Shown here piece after piece: positions 34,224 through 41,952 of a DNA stretch of 64,000 bases (position 1 is its first letter; the number at the start of each line of letters is the position of its first letter). Origin of the DNA: Azophilus sp965200465 (GTDB lineage Bacteria; Pseudomonadota; Gammaproteobacteria; Pseudomonadales; Azotimanducaceae); NCBI GenBank assembly GCA_965200465.1, contig OZ241358.1, positions 744,001 through 808,000 on the forward strand, read 5' to 3'. Under the pieces are notes generated by a model, which searched no databases, was not told where the DNA came from, and saw only the letters and a program-made list of their open reading frames with translations. Both the position numbers and the translations under genes were made by a program.

Positions 34224-35206
34224 AGGCGGCCGTCATCGGCGCCGGGGTCATCGGCGGCGGCTGGGCGGCGCGGTTTCTGCTGCACGGCTGGGACGTGGCC
34301 GTGTTCGACCCATCGGTGCGCGCCCGGCGGCGGTTGCGCACGGTGGTTGAGGCCGCCCGCCGCAGCCTGCCGCAGCTCTACGATGCGTCCTTGCCCGATG
34401 CCGGCCGGCTGTCGGAGGCGGCCAGCTTGGATGCGGCGGTCAACGGCGCGGACTGGGTTCAGGAGAGTGTCTCGGAGGACTTGGCGCTGAAGCGGCGCAT
34501 TTACGCCGAAATTCCCGTTGGCGGGGACGCGCCCATCGCCTCATCGACCTCCGGCTTCAAGCCGTCCGTTCTAGCCGAAGGCTCCATCCATGCCGGGCGG
34601 CTGTTGGTCTGCCATCCGTTCAATCCCGTCTATCTGCTGCCCTTGGTGGAAGTGGTGCCTTCGGGGCGCACCGCGGCTGCAATTGTGGATGGGGCGATGG
34701 GAGTGCTGGAGTCCTTGGGCATGCGTCCGCTCAAGGTCAGGCGGGAGATCGACGCCCACATCGCCGACCGGCTGCTGGAGGCGGTCTGGCGGGAGGCGCT
34801 CTGGCTGGTGCGGGACGGCATCGCCACCACGGGCGAGATCGACGCGGTCATCCGCTGCGGCTTCGGCCCCCGCTGGGCGCAGATGGGCCTGTTCGAGAGC
34901 TACCGCATCGCCGGCGGCGACGCCGGCATGAGGCGCTTCCTAGCCCAGTTCGGCCCCGCCCTGCAGTGGCCTTGGAGCCGCCTGACGGATGTGCCGGAGC
35001 TTGGCGATGAACTGATCGAAACGATCGCCCGGCAGTCCGACGAGCAGGCCGCCGGTGCCTCGGTGCGGGAGTTGGAGCAACGGCGCGACGACAACTTGGT
35101 GGCCATCTTCCGGGCGCTGAAGGCCCGCAACCAAGGCGTTGGGGAGGTGCTTAACCGGATGGAGGAGCGACTGGCGAGCAACCCCGTTCAGTTGCGGCGC
35201 GAATGA
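34220..35206 (+). CDS. L-carnitine dehydrogenase-like 3-hydroxyacyl dehydrogenase
   Basis: NAD-dependent dehydrogenase of the 3-hydroxyacyl-CoA dehydrogenase superfamily, probably oxidising carnitine to 3-dehydrocarnitine. The 328-residue protein has the Rossmann start VIGAGVIGGGWAARFLLHGW, then SSTSGF and the catalytic-His segment CHPFNPVYLLPLVEVV. The C-terminal helical domain contains RCGFGPRWAQMGLFESYRIA, as in carnitine dehydrogenases. It has no fused thioesterase domain and no separate one follows, although carnitine operons often have one. Translation is coupled to the BKACE gene. Confidence 0.83.
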   Translation: MKAAVIGAGVIGGGWAARFLLHGWDVAVFDPSVRARRRLRTVVEAARRSLPQLYDASLPDAGRLSEAASLDAAVNGADWVQESVSEDLALKRRIYAEIPVGGDAPIASSTSGFKPSVLAEGSIHAGRLLVCHPFNPVYLLPLVEVVPSGRTAAAIVDGAMGVLESLGMRPLKVRREIDAHIADRLLEAVWREALWLVRDGIATTGEIDAVIRCGFGPRWAQMGLFESYRIAGGDAGMRRFLAQFGPALQWPWSRLTDVPELGDELIETIARQSDEQAAGASVRELEQRRDDNLVAIFRALKARNQGVGEVLNRMEERLASNPVQLRRE

Positions 35207-35278
35207 CCCAAGCTCATGCAGCCGGATTCGCCTGGTAAGCAGTTGCGTCGGGCGGGCGTTCTCCCAATCCCTTGGCCG

Positions 35279-35887
35279 TTACGCCAGCAGACGCCAGAGC
35301 GTTGTTGCCGCCAAGCCCGTCATCAGCGTTGCCATTGCCCAGTCGATGGGCCTGCCCAAGCGCCGCAGGACGGTCAGCGCTGGGCCGGTGGAGAAGGCGA
35401 AGGCCACCGTCAAGTACCAAAGGGTGTCGATTAGCCAGCCGATGGCGGCGATGCCGAATTGAATCGTTTTAGGCAGCTCCTCCCGCAGCACCGCGGACAG
35501 CACGGCGACGAAGAACAAGGCGATCTTTGGGTTAAGGAAGGCCACCAAGAAGCCTTCGGCGAATCCGCGCCCGGCGTTGCGCTCAGCATCGGAGAATTCC
35601 GACCGGCGGGCAATTGCCGCCCAAGCCAGATAGAGCAAAAGGCCGGCGCCCATGCACTGCACCCCAGCGAAAAAACCCGGCGCGGCCGCCAGCAGGGTGC
35701 TTAAGCCGAGCACCGCCAGCAAGGCGTACAGCCCAAAGCCCAGGCCGTGGCCGAGGGCGCAGGCGGCGCCGGCCCTGCGCCCGCCGGCCGTGGCATTGCG
35801 CAGCACCACCACCAAGCTGGGGCCGGGGGAGGCGGCGCCGAGGAACAGCAACAGCCCAGCGGCGTAGAGCGCGTCCCAGCTTGCCAC
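35279..35887 (-). CDS. LysE/RhtB family amino-acid exporter
   Basis: 202-residue membrane protein with six expected helices that exports amino acids or derivatives. Hallmarks: FLGAASPGPSLVVVLRNATA near the N-terminus (PGP motif), GAGLLLYLAWAA, and GFLVAFLNPKIALFFVAVLS. The GTG at 35887 gives the family's usual length; the open frame continues to another GTG at 35938, but that would overlap the protease-like fragment whose TGA ends 2 bases before 35887. It is convergent with the carnitine genes. Confidence 0.83.
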   Translation of the reverse strand: MASWDALYAAGLLLFLGAASPGPSLVVVLRNATAGGRRAGAACALGHGLGFGLYALLAVLGLSTLLAAAPGFFAGVQCMGAGLLLYLAWAAIARRSEFSDAERNAGRGFAEGFLVAFLNPKIALFFVAVLSAVLREELPKTIQFGIAAIGWLIDTLWYLTVAFAFSTGPALTVLRRLGRPIDWAMATLMTGLAATTLWRLLA

Positions 35888-35889
35888 GG

Positions 35890-36129
35890 TCAGAGCAAGG
35901 AGACGGCGGCAAGGCCAAAATCCACGATGAGCTTGCACCCTCGCATGAAGTCAATGCCCAAGAGCCCGTCAATGCCCTCCAAAGGCCAATCAACCCCCAA
36001 AACCTGTGGCATTCTAAAGGCGCTCCCATCACTCATCAACGCGATGCATTCGCCGGCCAAGGCGATTTTATAGCTGTCCGCATCGTTGCCGCACCCAAAA
36101 TAAAGCCGAAATGAACTGAAAATTTTTTC
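35890..36129 (-). pseudogene. 5'-truncated fragment resembling a retropepsin-like aspartic protease
   Basis: Open minus-strand frame without a plausible start: FSSFRLYFGCGNDADSYKIA, ECIALMSDGSAFRMPQVLGV, DWPLEGIDGLLGIDFMRGCK, LIVDFG and a stop. GIDGLLGIDFMR...LIVDF looks like the C-terminal half of clan AA (retropepsin-like) proteins; the catalytic Asp-Thr/Ser-Gly half is lost. The frame runs into an AT-rich block at 36112-36185 that belongs to the next gene's promoter, so insertion of the Fic locus may have cut this gene. The TGA is 2 bases before the exporter start. Confidence 0.4.
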
Positions 36130-36154
36130 TCAATTTTTCTAAAAAATCCTTTAT

Positions 36155-36186
36155 TTTCAATTAAAAGGACATAAATTTAATTGAAA
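36155..36186 (+). promoter_or_regulatory. AT-rich operator-like palindrome at the start of the second Fic gene
   Basis: TTTCAATTAAA (36155-36165) and TTTAATTGAAA (36176-36186) are perfect 11-bp inverted arms 10 bases apart, and the second arm includes the A of the start codon. The surrounding 75 bases are over 80 % A+T in a GC-rich genome. This is the expected layout of an auto-regulated promoter: the Fic protein or a partner could bind here and block translation or transcription. Confidence 0.6.
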
Positions 36187-37406
36187 TGAACAAAAAACTT
36201 AGCCGAACCAAAGCGGCGATTAGGTACAGTGTGCCGCAACATTGGATTCGCTACGATCCGCAAGCGATCTTCGCTCCCCTAGTCGAAGCGAAGGCGCGGG
36301 TGCAGGCGCTCACCGGCCTGCCCTATCAGCGGACTTGGGTGGAGGAGCTGCAAGCGATCCAACTCAAGCGGGAAGTCGCCGGAACGTCGCGGATCGAGGG
36401 GGCCGACTTCACGGAGCGCGAGCTTGACGCGGCGCTCGGCGAAACGCCGGGCGAGCGTTTCACCCGGTCGCAACGGCAGGCCCGCGCCGCGGTCAGAGCC
36501 TATGGCTGGATCGCCCAACTGCCCAGCGACCGGCCCGTTGACGGCAATTTGATCCAACACATACATCGGCTGATCGTGACCAATGCGGACGACGATCATT
36601 GCCCGCCGGGCCAACTCCGGCAGCAGGATCAAAACGTGACCTTCGGCGTCCCAAGGCACAGAGGCGTGGCCGGCGGCGCCGAGTGCGCAAAGGCGTTTGC
36701 GCAGCTGATCGAGGCGGCGCAAGGCCCGTATTCGCAGCATGACCCGCTGATTCAAGCCTTGGCGCTGCACTACCAATTCGCGGCCATGCACCCCTTTTGG
36801 GACGGCAACGGGCGAACCGCCCGGGCCTTGGAGGCCCTGATGCTGCAACGCGCCGGCCTGCGCGACGCCCTGTTCATCGCCATGTCCAACTACTACTACG
36901 ATGAAAAAAACGCCTATCTCGCCACGCTGGCGGAGGCGCGGCAGCGAAACCACGATCTCACGCCATTTCTGGTCTTCGGCCTGAAGGGAGTCGCGCTCCA
37001 ATGCGAACGACTGTCTGCGGAGATCCGCACAAATGTCTCGAAGGCGCTGTTCCGGGATCTCATGTACGACCTCTTCCGCAGGTTGCAGAGCAAGCGGAAG
37101 CGAGTGATCGCCCAGCGGCAAATTGAAATACTGAAGCTGCTGCTGCGGGAGGATTCAATGGAGTTGAGGGACCTAATAACGGCCACCCGTCAGCTCTATG
37201 GCGCGTTGAAAAACCCAGTCCATGCTCTCGTGAGGGATCTCCGCCAGCTTGCACACTTAAAGGCGGTGGCCTTCAGACGGGACGCCGCCAACGATCTTCG
37301 GTGGGTGGACCTGCGCTTGGAATGGCCCACCGAAATCACTGAAACCGCCTTCTTTAAACAGGTGAAGAACTTCCCCCAAGCCAAGACCAGCCCGCTGCTG
37401 CCTTGA
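36186..37406 (+). CDS. Fic family protein with N-terminal inhibitory motif (SoFic type)
   Basis: 406-residue AMPylase-type Fic protein. Catalytic motif HPFWDGNGRTAR at 202-213 and inhibitory TSRIEG at 67-72 (class II, self-inhibited). An N-terminal DUF4172-like region (about 15-60, IFAPLVEAKARVQALTGL) precedes the core, and a C-terminal winged-helix-like part (about 310-385) follows. These long Fic proteins control themselves by auto-modification. The gene is preceded by the AT-rich palindrome described separately, lacks a close Shine-Dalgarno site, and is followed 25 bases later by a short antitoxin-like frame. Confidence 0.88.
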   Translation: MNKKLSRTKAAIRYSVPQHWIRYDPQAIFAPLVEAKARVQALTGLPYQRTWVEELQAIQLKREVAGTSRIEGADFTERELDAALGETPGERFTRSQRQARAAVRAYGWIAQLPSDRPVDGNLIQHIHRLIVTNADDDHCPPGQLRQQDQNVTFGVPRHRGVAGGAECAKAFAQLIEAAQGPYSQHDPLIQALALHYQFAAMHPFWDGNGRTARALEALMLQRAGLRDALFIAMSNYYYDEKNAYLATLAEARQRNHDLTPFLVFGLKGVALQCERLSAEIRTNVSKALFRDLMYDLFRRLQSKRKRVIAQRQIEILKLLLREDSMELRDLITATRQLYGALKNPVHALVRDLRQLAHLKAVAFRRDAANDLRWVDLRLEWPTEITETAFFKQVKNFPQAKTSPLLP

Positions 37407-37431
37407 CGCTGACCCGTGGAGGAGCCTACTG

Positions 37432-37671
37432 ATGGAAGCCCATCCTCAATTGCAGACCGTAGCCCTAGGCGGGCGCGTGCTGGCAATCGTCCCGCTTGAC
37501 GATTATGACGCTCTGCGCAATGCCCTTGAGGATGCCGCTGACGCCGAAGCCATGCGCCGTGCGTTGGCCGAACCGACCAGGGCGGGTCGCCCCTCGGCCA
37601 AAAGGCCAAAAAACGCCCTGTCCGCCAGCCTCCCGCCCACTTTGCAGCGGCCAGGGAGCGCCAAAACGTAG
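37432..37671 (+). CDS. Phd/YefM-like antitoxin fragment, orphan
   Basis: 79-residue protein. The first 48 residues (RVLAIVPLDDYDALRNALED then AADAEAMRRALAE) resemble the DNA-binding/dimerisation part of Phd/YefM or similar short antitoxins. After that the sequence turns Pro/Ser/Lys-rich and not family-like, as if the true 3' end had been lost and the frame ran on into unrelated DNA. No toxin gene follows: bases 37672-38029 (358 bases) hold no gene I can support, only weak frames and a short palindrome-poor leader of the next operon. Confidence 0.45.
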   Translation: MEAHPQLQTVALGGRVLAIVPLDDYDALRNALEDAADAEAMRRALAEPTRAGRPSAKRPKNALSASLPPTLQRPGSAKT

Positions 37672-38029
37672 TCCCCGAGCCCCGCCAACCCCCCGCAGCA
37701 ACTCAAATCGCCGCGATAAAGGCGCCAAGCACCAACCGCTGAACCCTTATTAGGGGATTAAGGCCTTGATCAATAGCTTGAGAGCATCTGCGCGAATATC
37801 GTGCTATATTTCTCCAATTTCCTTAGCAGTTAATGGGACAGAAGCACAATTGAAAGCGTTGGCGGAGCAAACGGCTGGATCGGGCGGCGGACTGAAGTGC
37901 CGTGCGGCCGGTAGTTCGACAATGCAGCGCGAACGGAAAGACGACGCGAGGACATGAGGTTCGAGACGGTTGTTCGAAAATCGGCGTCGACACGTCACAA
38001 GCAGCTTGATCTAAGAAAGGCGATCGGCG

Positions 38030-39097
38030 GTGACCATCAACGCCCCTAGCGAGGCCCCTGCCGGCCTGCAACGGTATCTGCGCGAGCCACGCTGCTCGCC
38101 TTTGCTCGTCGCTGGCGATGCGTTGCAGGTGCTGTCACAGCTTCCGGCGGCGGCTTTCGATTGCTGCATGACCAGTCCGCCGTATTGGGGCAAGCGCGAG
38201 TATGTAAACGGCGGCATCGGCTTGGAGCGTGACCATCGCGAGTTCGTGGCCAACCTAACTGCCGTGCTTGCCGAGGTGAAGCGCGTCCTAAAACCCACGG
38301 GGTCCCTCTGGCTCAACATCGGCGACACTTACCAGAACAAGGGCCTCGTTGGCATCCCGTGGCGAGTTGCCTTCCACCTGATCGACCAGCAGGGTTGGAC
38401 GTTGCGCAACAACGTGATCTGGAACAAGGTGAAAGGCGGCCCAGACAACACGAAAGACCGACTACGCAACGTGCATGAGAACGTATTCCATTTCGTGAAG
38501 CAGACGCGCGGCTATTACTACGACGCCAACGCCATTCGCAGTGCGCCGAAGACAACCAAGGTTGTCAATGGCACCGTGGTCACCGCGTCTGGGGTTCGCG
38601 GCGTTCGTTACCGACGCCAGATCGAGCTTTCCACAAGCTTGAGCGAAGACGAGCGAAAACGCGCCTACTGGATGCTGGACGAGATTTTGGCGTCCGTCCG
38701 CCGCGGCGAACTGGCGGACTTCCGCATGATTATCCGCGGCCAACAGCGAACCACGCACTCGGACTCCGAGGAGATATCCGGGCGCGCCAAGGAATTGCGC
38801 GACAAGGGCTTCTACTTCCTCAAATACCACCCGAACGGCAGTAAGCCTGCCGACGTTTGGGACATTCTTCCGGAAGACACGCAAAGGCGTCGCACGCACT
38901 TCGCTCCATATCCCGCAGATCTCTGCCGCATCCCGATTTTGGCAACGTCGCCGCCGGGGGGTGTGGTTTTGGACCCTTTCTGCGGCACGGGAACAACGAT
39001 GCTGGTCGCCAGTCAACTTGGCAGGAAATCGGTGGGCATAGACATGTCGCCGGAGTATCTCGAGGTTGCGGACCAGCGCACCGCTACACTGTTATGA
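38030..39097 (+). CDS. DNA methyltransferase, beta class (partner of NotI-like endonuclease)
   Basis: 355-residue amino-methyltransferase with motif order IV then I: TSPPYWGKREYV at about 48-59 and DPFCGTGTTMLVASQLGRKS at about 314-333, the beta class. SPPY fits N4-cytosine methylation, as known for the NotI system. The target-recognition region lies between (about 170-290). The GTG start has an AAGAAAGG site about 10 bases upstream. Its TGA overlaps the ATG of the endonuclease gene, so the two are co-translated with methyltransferase first, which helps protect the host when the system enters a new cell. Confidence 0.85.
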   Translation: MTINAPSEAPAGLQRYLREPRCSPLLVAGDALQVLSQLPAAAFDCCMTSPPYWGKREYVNGGIGLERDHREFVANLTAVLAEVKRVLKPTGSLWLNIGDTYQNKGLVGIPWRVAFHLIDQQGWTLRNNVIWNKVKGGPDNTKDRLRNVHENVFHFVKQTRGYYYDANAIRSAPKTTKVVNGTVVTASGVRGVRYRRQIELSTSLSEDERKRAYWMLDEILASVRRGELADFRMIIRGQQRTTHSDSEEISGRAKELRDKGFYFLKYHPNGSKPADVWDILPEDTQRRRTHFAPYPADLCRIPILATSPPGGVVLDPFCGTGTTMLVASQLGRKSVGIDMSPEYLEVADQRTATLL

Positions 39098-39942
39098 CAG
39101 ATGTGCTTGAGCTATTTGGCGAGTCCACCACGAAGGTGATGGACTGGCAAACGCTTGTCGATCGGCAGCAGTGTCCGTTTCTCGGCCGAAGATGCATCAA
39201 AATCAGAAAGAGTGCGCCGGATATTTCGATCGGCACATGCTCGGTGGCGCATGGCCGTCGCAAGCGGCCCATGGTGATCTGTCCGTTTCGATTGCTTGAG
39301 AGAAGGAAGATATTTGTCGACTGCTTGCATCTGCTCTCCCATGAACCGGGGCATGAACTGCATGTCGTACCGGAGGTTGCCGTTCCCGGTGGCAGCGTCG
39401 ACTACTTCTTAACGTCGGTTGATGCGGGCAAGGTTGTGGATTTTGTCGGCGTAGAACTGCAGACGATGGATACAACCGGGTCTGTTTGGCCAGCGCGGCA
39501 GAAATTTCTGCAGACGGTCTCTGCCGCTGGTTCCGTAGCCGACCAGAGGGCGCAATATCAAACAACGACCTATGGCATGAATTGGAAAATGACCGCGAAG
39601 ACCATTCTTGTACAGCTGCACCACAAGATTCAGACGTTCGAGGGCCTTCGCAGGCATCTGGTTCTCGTCACGCAATCCGAACTTCTTGACTACCTGAAAG
39701 CAAACTTCGTCTTTGATCATGTGGCTAAGGCAAGACGTCGGCACGCCATGCAGTTCCACTCGTATTCGTTTCGCGGGAGAAATGGAGCCTACACCCTAAG
39801 CTTGGCGTCCAGACTGAGCACGGACGCGGATGGGGTGGGTATGTGCTTGGGGCTGAAGGCAGAGCCGAAGATGGAGATGGATAGGATAGTCGCGCAGCTA
39901 GTACGCAAGCTCTCGCCGCAAACGCTGTTGCAGGTTGCCTGA
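39094..39942 (+). CDS. NotI-like type II restriction endonuclease
   Basis: 282-residue protein with features of the NotI family: cysteines in QQCPFLGRRCIKIRKS (Cys27, Cys34), GTCS (Cys49) and VICP (Cys63) that could form the iron-cysteine site, then PEVAVPGGSVDYFLTS and DFVGVELQTMDTTGS. The E-x-Q pair Glu120/Gln122 (VELQ) corresponds to the unusual catalytic Glu-x-Gln of NotI. Encoded with and overlapping its methyltransferase. The recognition site is probably a long GC-rich sequence as for NotI, but this cannot be read from the protein. Domain order and spacing look intact, so it may be active. Confidence 0.75.
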   Translation: MTDVLELFGESTTKVMDWQTLVDRQQCPFLGRRCIKIRKSAPDISIGTCSVAHGRRKRPMVICPFRLLERRKIFVDCLHLLSHEPGHELHVVPEVAVPGGSVDYFLTSVDAGKVVDFVGVELQTMDTTGSVWPARQKFLQTVSAAGSVADQRAQYQTTTYGMNWKMTAKTILVQLHHKIQTFEGLRRHLVLVTQSELLDYLKANFVFDHVAKARRRHAMQFHSYSFRGRNGAYTLSLASRLSTDADGVGMCLGLKAEPKMEMDRIVAQLVRKLSPQTLLQVA

Positions 39943-39970
39943 TGCGCAAACAGCTCGCCGTCGCCCCGGC

Positions 39971-40078
39971 CGGCCATTCCGCCGCACCTTCGAGCGCAAC
40001 GACAAGCAGGAACTCTTGATCTTCATCACGCCCCGCATCCTCCGGCCTGAACAGCAAGGCTCCGAAACCGCGCCATGA
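39971..40078 (+). pseudogene. Fossil C-terminus of a type IV pilus secretin (PilQ-like)
   Basis: In frame to TGA at 40076: RPFRRTFERNDKQELLIFIT then PRILRPEQQGSETAP. The string R-x-E-L-L-I-F-I-T-P-R-I-L is the conserved end of PilQ-type secretins. Upstream sequence is unrelated, so only about 30 residues of the gene remain. Its stop overlaps the XRE fragment that follows. Confidence 0.5.
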
Positions 40079-40220
40079 GGCCGGGGAACTCGCCGACGCC
40101 GCTGGCATTTCCCGCTCTTACCTGCACGCCATTGAAAACGGCGACAGGCAGGGTTCCGTGGAAGTCCTAAAGCGGGTCGCCAACGCCTTGAGCGTAAGCA
40201 TGGACGATCTTTGTGGCTGA
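40077..40220 (+). pseudogene. Truncated XRE-family helix-turn-helix regulator
   Basis: Frame to TGA at 40218: HEAGELADAAGISRSYLHAI, ENGDRQGSVEVLKRVANALS, VSMDDLCG. This is the second half of a Cro/C1-type HTH domain, including the recognition helix ISRSYLHAIENG. The first helices and a start codon are missing, and a few residues (the usual L-S-Q between AG and ELA) appear deleted. It might once have been a controller protein of a restriction system or an antitoxin. Confidence 0.55.
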
Positions 40221-40228
40221 ATGCAGGA

Positions 40229-40605
40229 CTATTTAACTTGTTTAACTTGCAACTGGAAACCTAGAGTATTGTAGAGATGCTTGGCTCGCTCCTTTAGAAG
40301 CCGATTAAATTTTCCCATACCCTGTTTGGTAAAAGAGACTTCTTGAAGAGTTCCTAGAATGAGCGTATCGAAGGCGGCTGATGAGAGCCAAGCAACCTCC
40401 TCCGCTCGAATTCCCAAAATTCATCCGTGTGAGGACGCGAATTATCCAAGCATCAATCAGAAAATCAATGCCCTGAACGGGATCACCAGGACGATTTTGT
40501 AGTTTCCCGCAACCCGTTGATTTTTCCGCAATAAGTTTTGATCTGAACATTTGCGTGGGGATGTGTTGCAATGCCGTCCGAGTGGTTTTCGAGGGCTTTT
40601 GCCAT
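40229..40605 (-). pseudogene. Frameshifted gene downstream of the PvuII-type methyltransferase, likely dead restriction partner
   Basis: Starts ATG at 40605, 27 bases after the methyltransferase stop (MAKALENHSDGIATHPHANV), but protein-like sequence then lies in the second frame (FRSKLIAEKSTGCG, then GDPVQGIDFLIDAWIIRVLT) and finally in the third (GIRAEEVAWLSSAAFDTLIL, then GTLQEVSFTKQGMGKFNRLL and a stop at 40229). At least two frameshifts separate the pieces. Position and size fit a restriction endonuclease that has been lost while the methyltransferase stayed. The family is not recognised. GC is low here. Confidence 0.5.
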
Positions 40606-40632
40606 GTCAGGCCTTCTTGATGACTGGCGCGG

Positions 40633-41928
40633 TCATCCGCTGGTGACGCGCTTTGCCTGCTTTGCAGCCTTTCGCTCCGCCGACGTTTGCGGGCGTGCAA
40701 GGCCGCCGTCTTCGATCAGCGGAACCTCTCCCTCGTTGACGGCGACGCTGCATGGCGGATTGATCGAGTAGGCCGCGGCTTTCTTGCGAATGTCCCTTCC
40801 TCCCACACTTGGGAAGAGTTCCCCGTTCTGATCGCGCGTTCGTGCGGTCGGCTCGAAGCGAGCCATCGCGCCCTTCAGGAATGCCTCGTCCAGCTCGCAG
40901 CAGGTCCATCTGCGTCCGAGCTGTTCGGCGACGGCGCCTGTGACGCAGGAGCCGGCAAATGGATCCAGCACCAGATCCCCGGGATCAGTGAGCATGCGGA
41001 TGAAATACTTCGGCACTTCCTCTGGAAAACGCGCCGGGTGGATCGGGTGGCCGTTCCGCCGGCAATAGTCCTGATAGCGTCCGTTCGATTCGGTATTGGC
41101 GACCGCGAGCAGGTTGGGGGGCACCGAACCGCCGTTGTTCTTGCCGAACTTGTCCGAGATCTGGTGTCCCGAGGGCCGCAGCCTGGCCTTGTAGCCGTTC
41201 TTCAGCAGATCGCGCATGGAAGCGCTGTAGGGGGCAAGGACCCGGCGATTGCTGGCCTTCGGCCAAGGCGTCGGGCTCAGCCACCAGACGCAGTTCACCG
41301 CATCCTTGACCCGCACCCTGCGCACGTTGACCCACTCCGCCGGCGTCGGCAGCTTTGAGGGGTTCCACCAATAGTGTTCTTGGCACAGATGGAAGCCGTA
41401 GTCTTCGCACAGCATCAGCAGGAGTTCGAAGTGGTACAGCGAGCGCGTCGGCGTGCCCGGCTTCCAGGCCCCGCCGATGTCGATCACCAAGCTGCCGCCG
41501 GCCTTGAGTACGCGCCGGAAGCCCTCCGCGAACGGACGGAACCAGTCGCAATAGAGGTGCGCATCCTCATTGCCGTAGCTCTTCTTGCGGACTAGGCCGA
41601 ACGGCGGCGAGGTCATGATGAGATCGACCGATTGTTCGGCGGCGCCGTGCATGAGGTGGTGCAAGGCGTCGCCGCACAGCATCCTGCCCAGCCGGGTTTT
41701 GTGGAAAGTCCGGATCTCGCTTGCCGGGTGCGCATTGGCTGGTGGGCATCTGTCGCTGTTCGACTCGTCCGCATCCGCTTTGGCGCGTACATGCAGGTGG
41801 CGCAGATACGCGCTGAGCGAGCCGAAGCCGCCGCGCTCGGCGGCCGCCTCCATCCCAGCGCGTTCCTCCGCCGTCAAGCGGACGCTGACGAGTGCGCTCT
41901 TCGGGCTTTCGGCTCTCGGTCGGGACAT
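40633..41928 (-). CDS. PvuII-type N4-cytosine DNA methyltransferase with N-terminal ribbon-helix-helix domain
   Basis: 431-residue protein. Residues about 12-50 (SVRLTAEERAGMEAAAERGG then FGSLSAYLRHLHVRAK) look like a ribbon-helix-helix DNA-binding domain. The rest follows M.PvuII closely in pattern: motif IV TSPPFGL at 106-112, YWWNPSKLPTPAEWVNVRRV, RVKDAVNCVWWLSPT, LAPYSASM, NGGSVPPNLL, HPARFPEEVPKYFIRMLT and motif I DPFAGSCVTG at about 318-327. SPPF and beta order fit m4C methylation. The fused RHH part may bind its own promoter. The downstream partner gene is frameshifted, so the enzyme is now probably solitary. Confidence 0.83.
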   Translation of the reverse strand: MSRPRAESPKSALVSVRLTAEERAGMEAAAERGGFGSLSAYLRHLHVRAKADADESNSDRCPPANAHPASEIRTFHKTRLGRMLCGDALHHLMHGAAEQSVDLIMTSPPFGLVRKKSYGNEDAHLYCDWFRPFAEGFRRVLKAGGSLVIDIGGAWKPGTPTRSLYHFELLLMLCEDYGFHLCQEHYWWNPSKLPTPAEWVNVRRVRVKDAVNCVWWLSPTPWPKASNRRVLAPYSASMRDLLKNGYKARLRPSGHQISDKFGKNNGGSVPPNLLAVANTESNGRYQDYCRRNGHPIHPARFPEEVPKYFIRMLTDPGDLVLDPFAGSCVTGAVAEQLGRRWTCCELDEAFLKGAMARFEPTARTRDQNGELFPSVGGRDIRKKAAAYSINPPCSVAVNEGEVPLIEDGGLARPQTSAERKAAKQAKRVTSG

Positions 41929-41952
41929 CCCCCGCTTCCCTGCGACGGCAAT

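Noticed and set aside
37766..37957. 63-codon frame before the NotI-type methyltransferase, considered as a controller protein
   Set aside because: No helix-turn-helix pattern, no ribosome site and poor coding composition.
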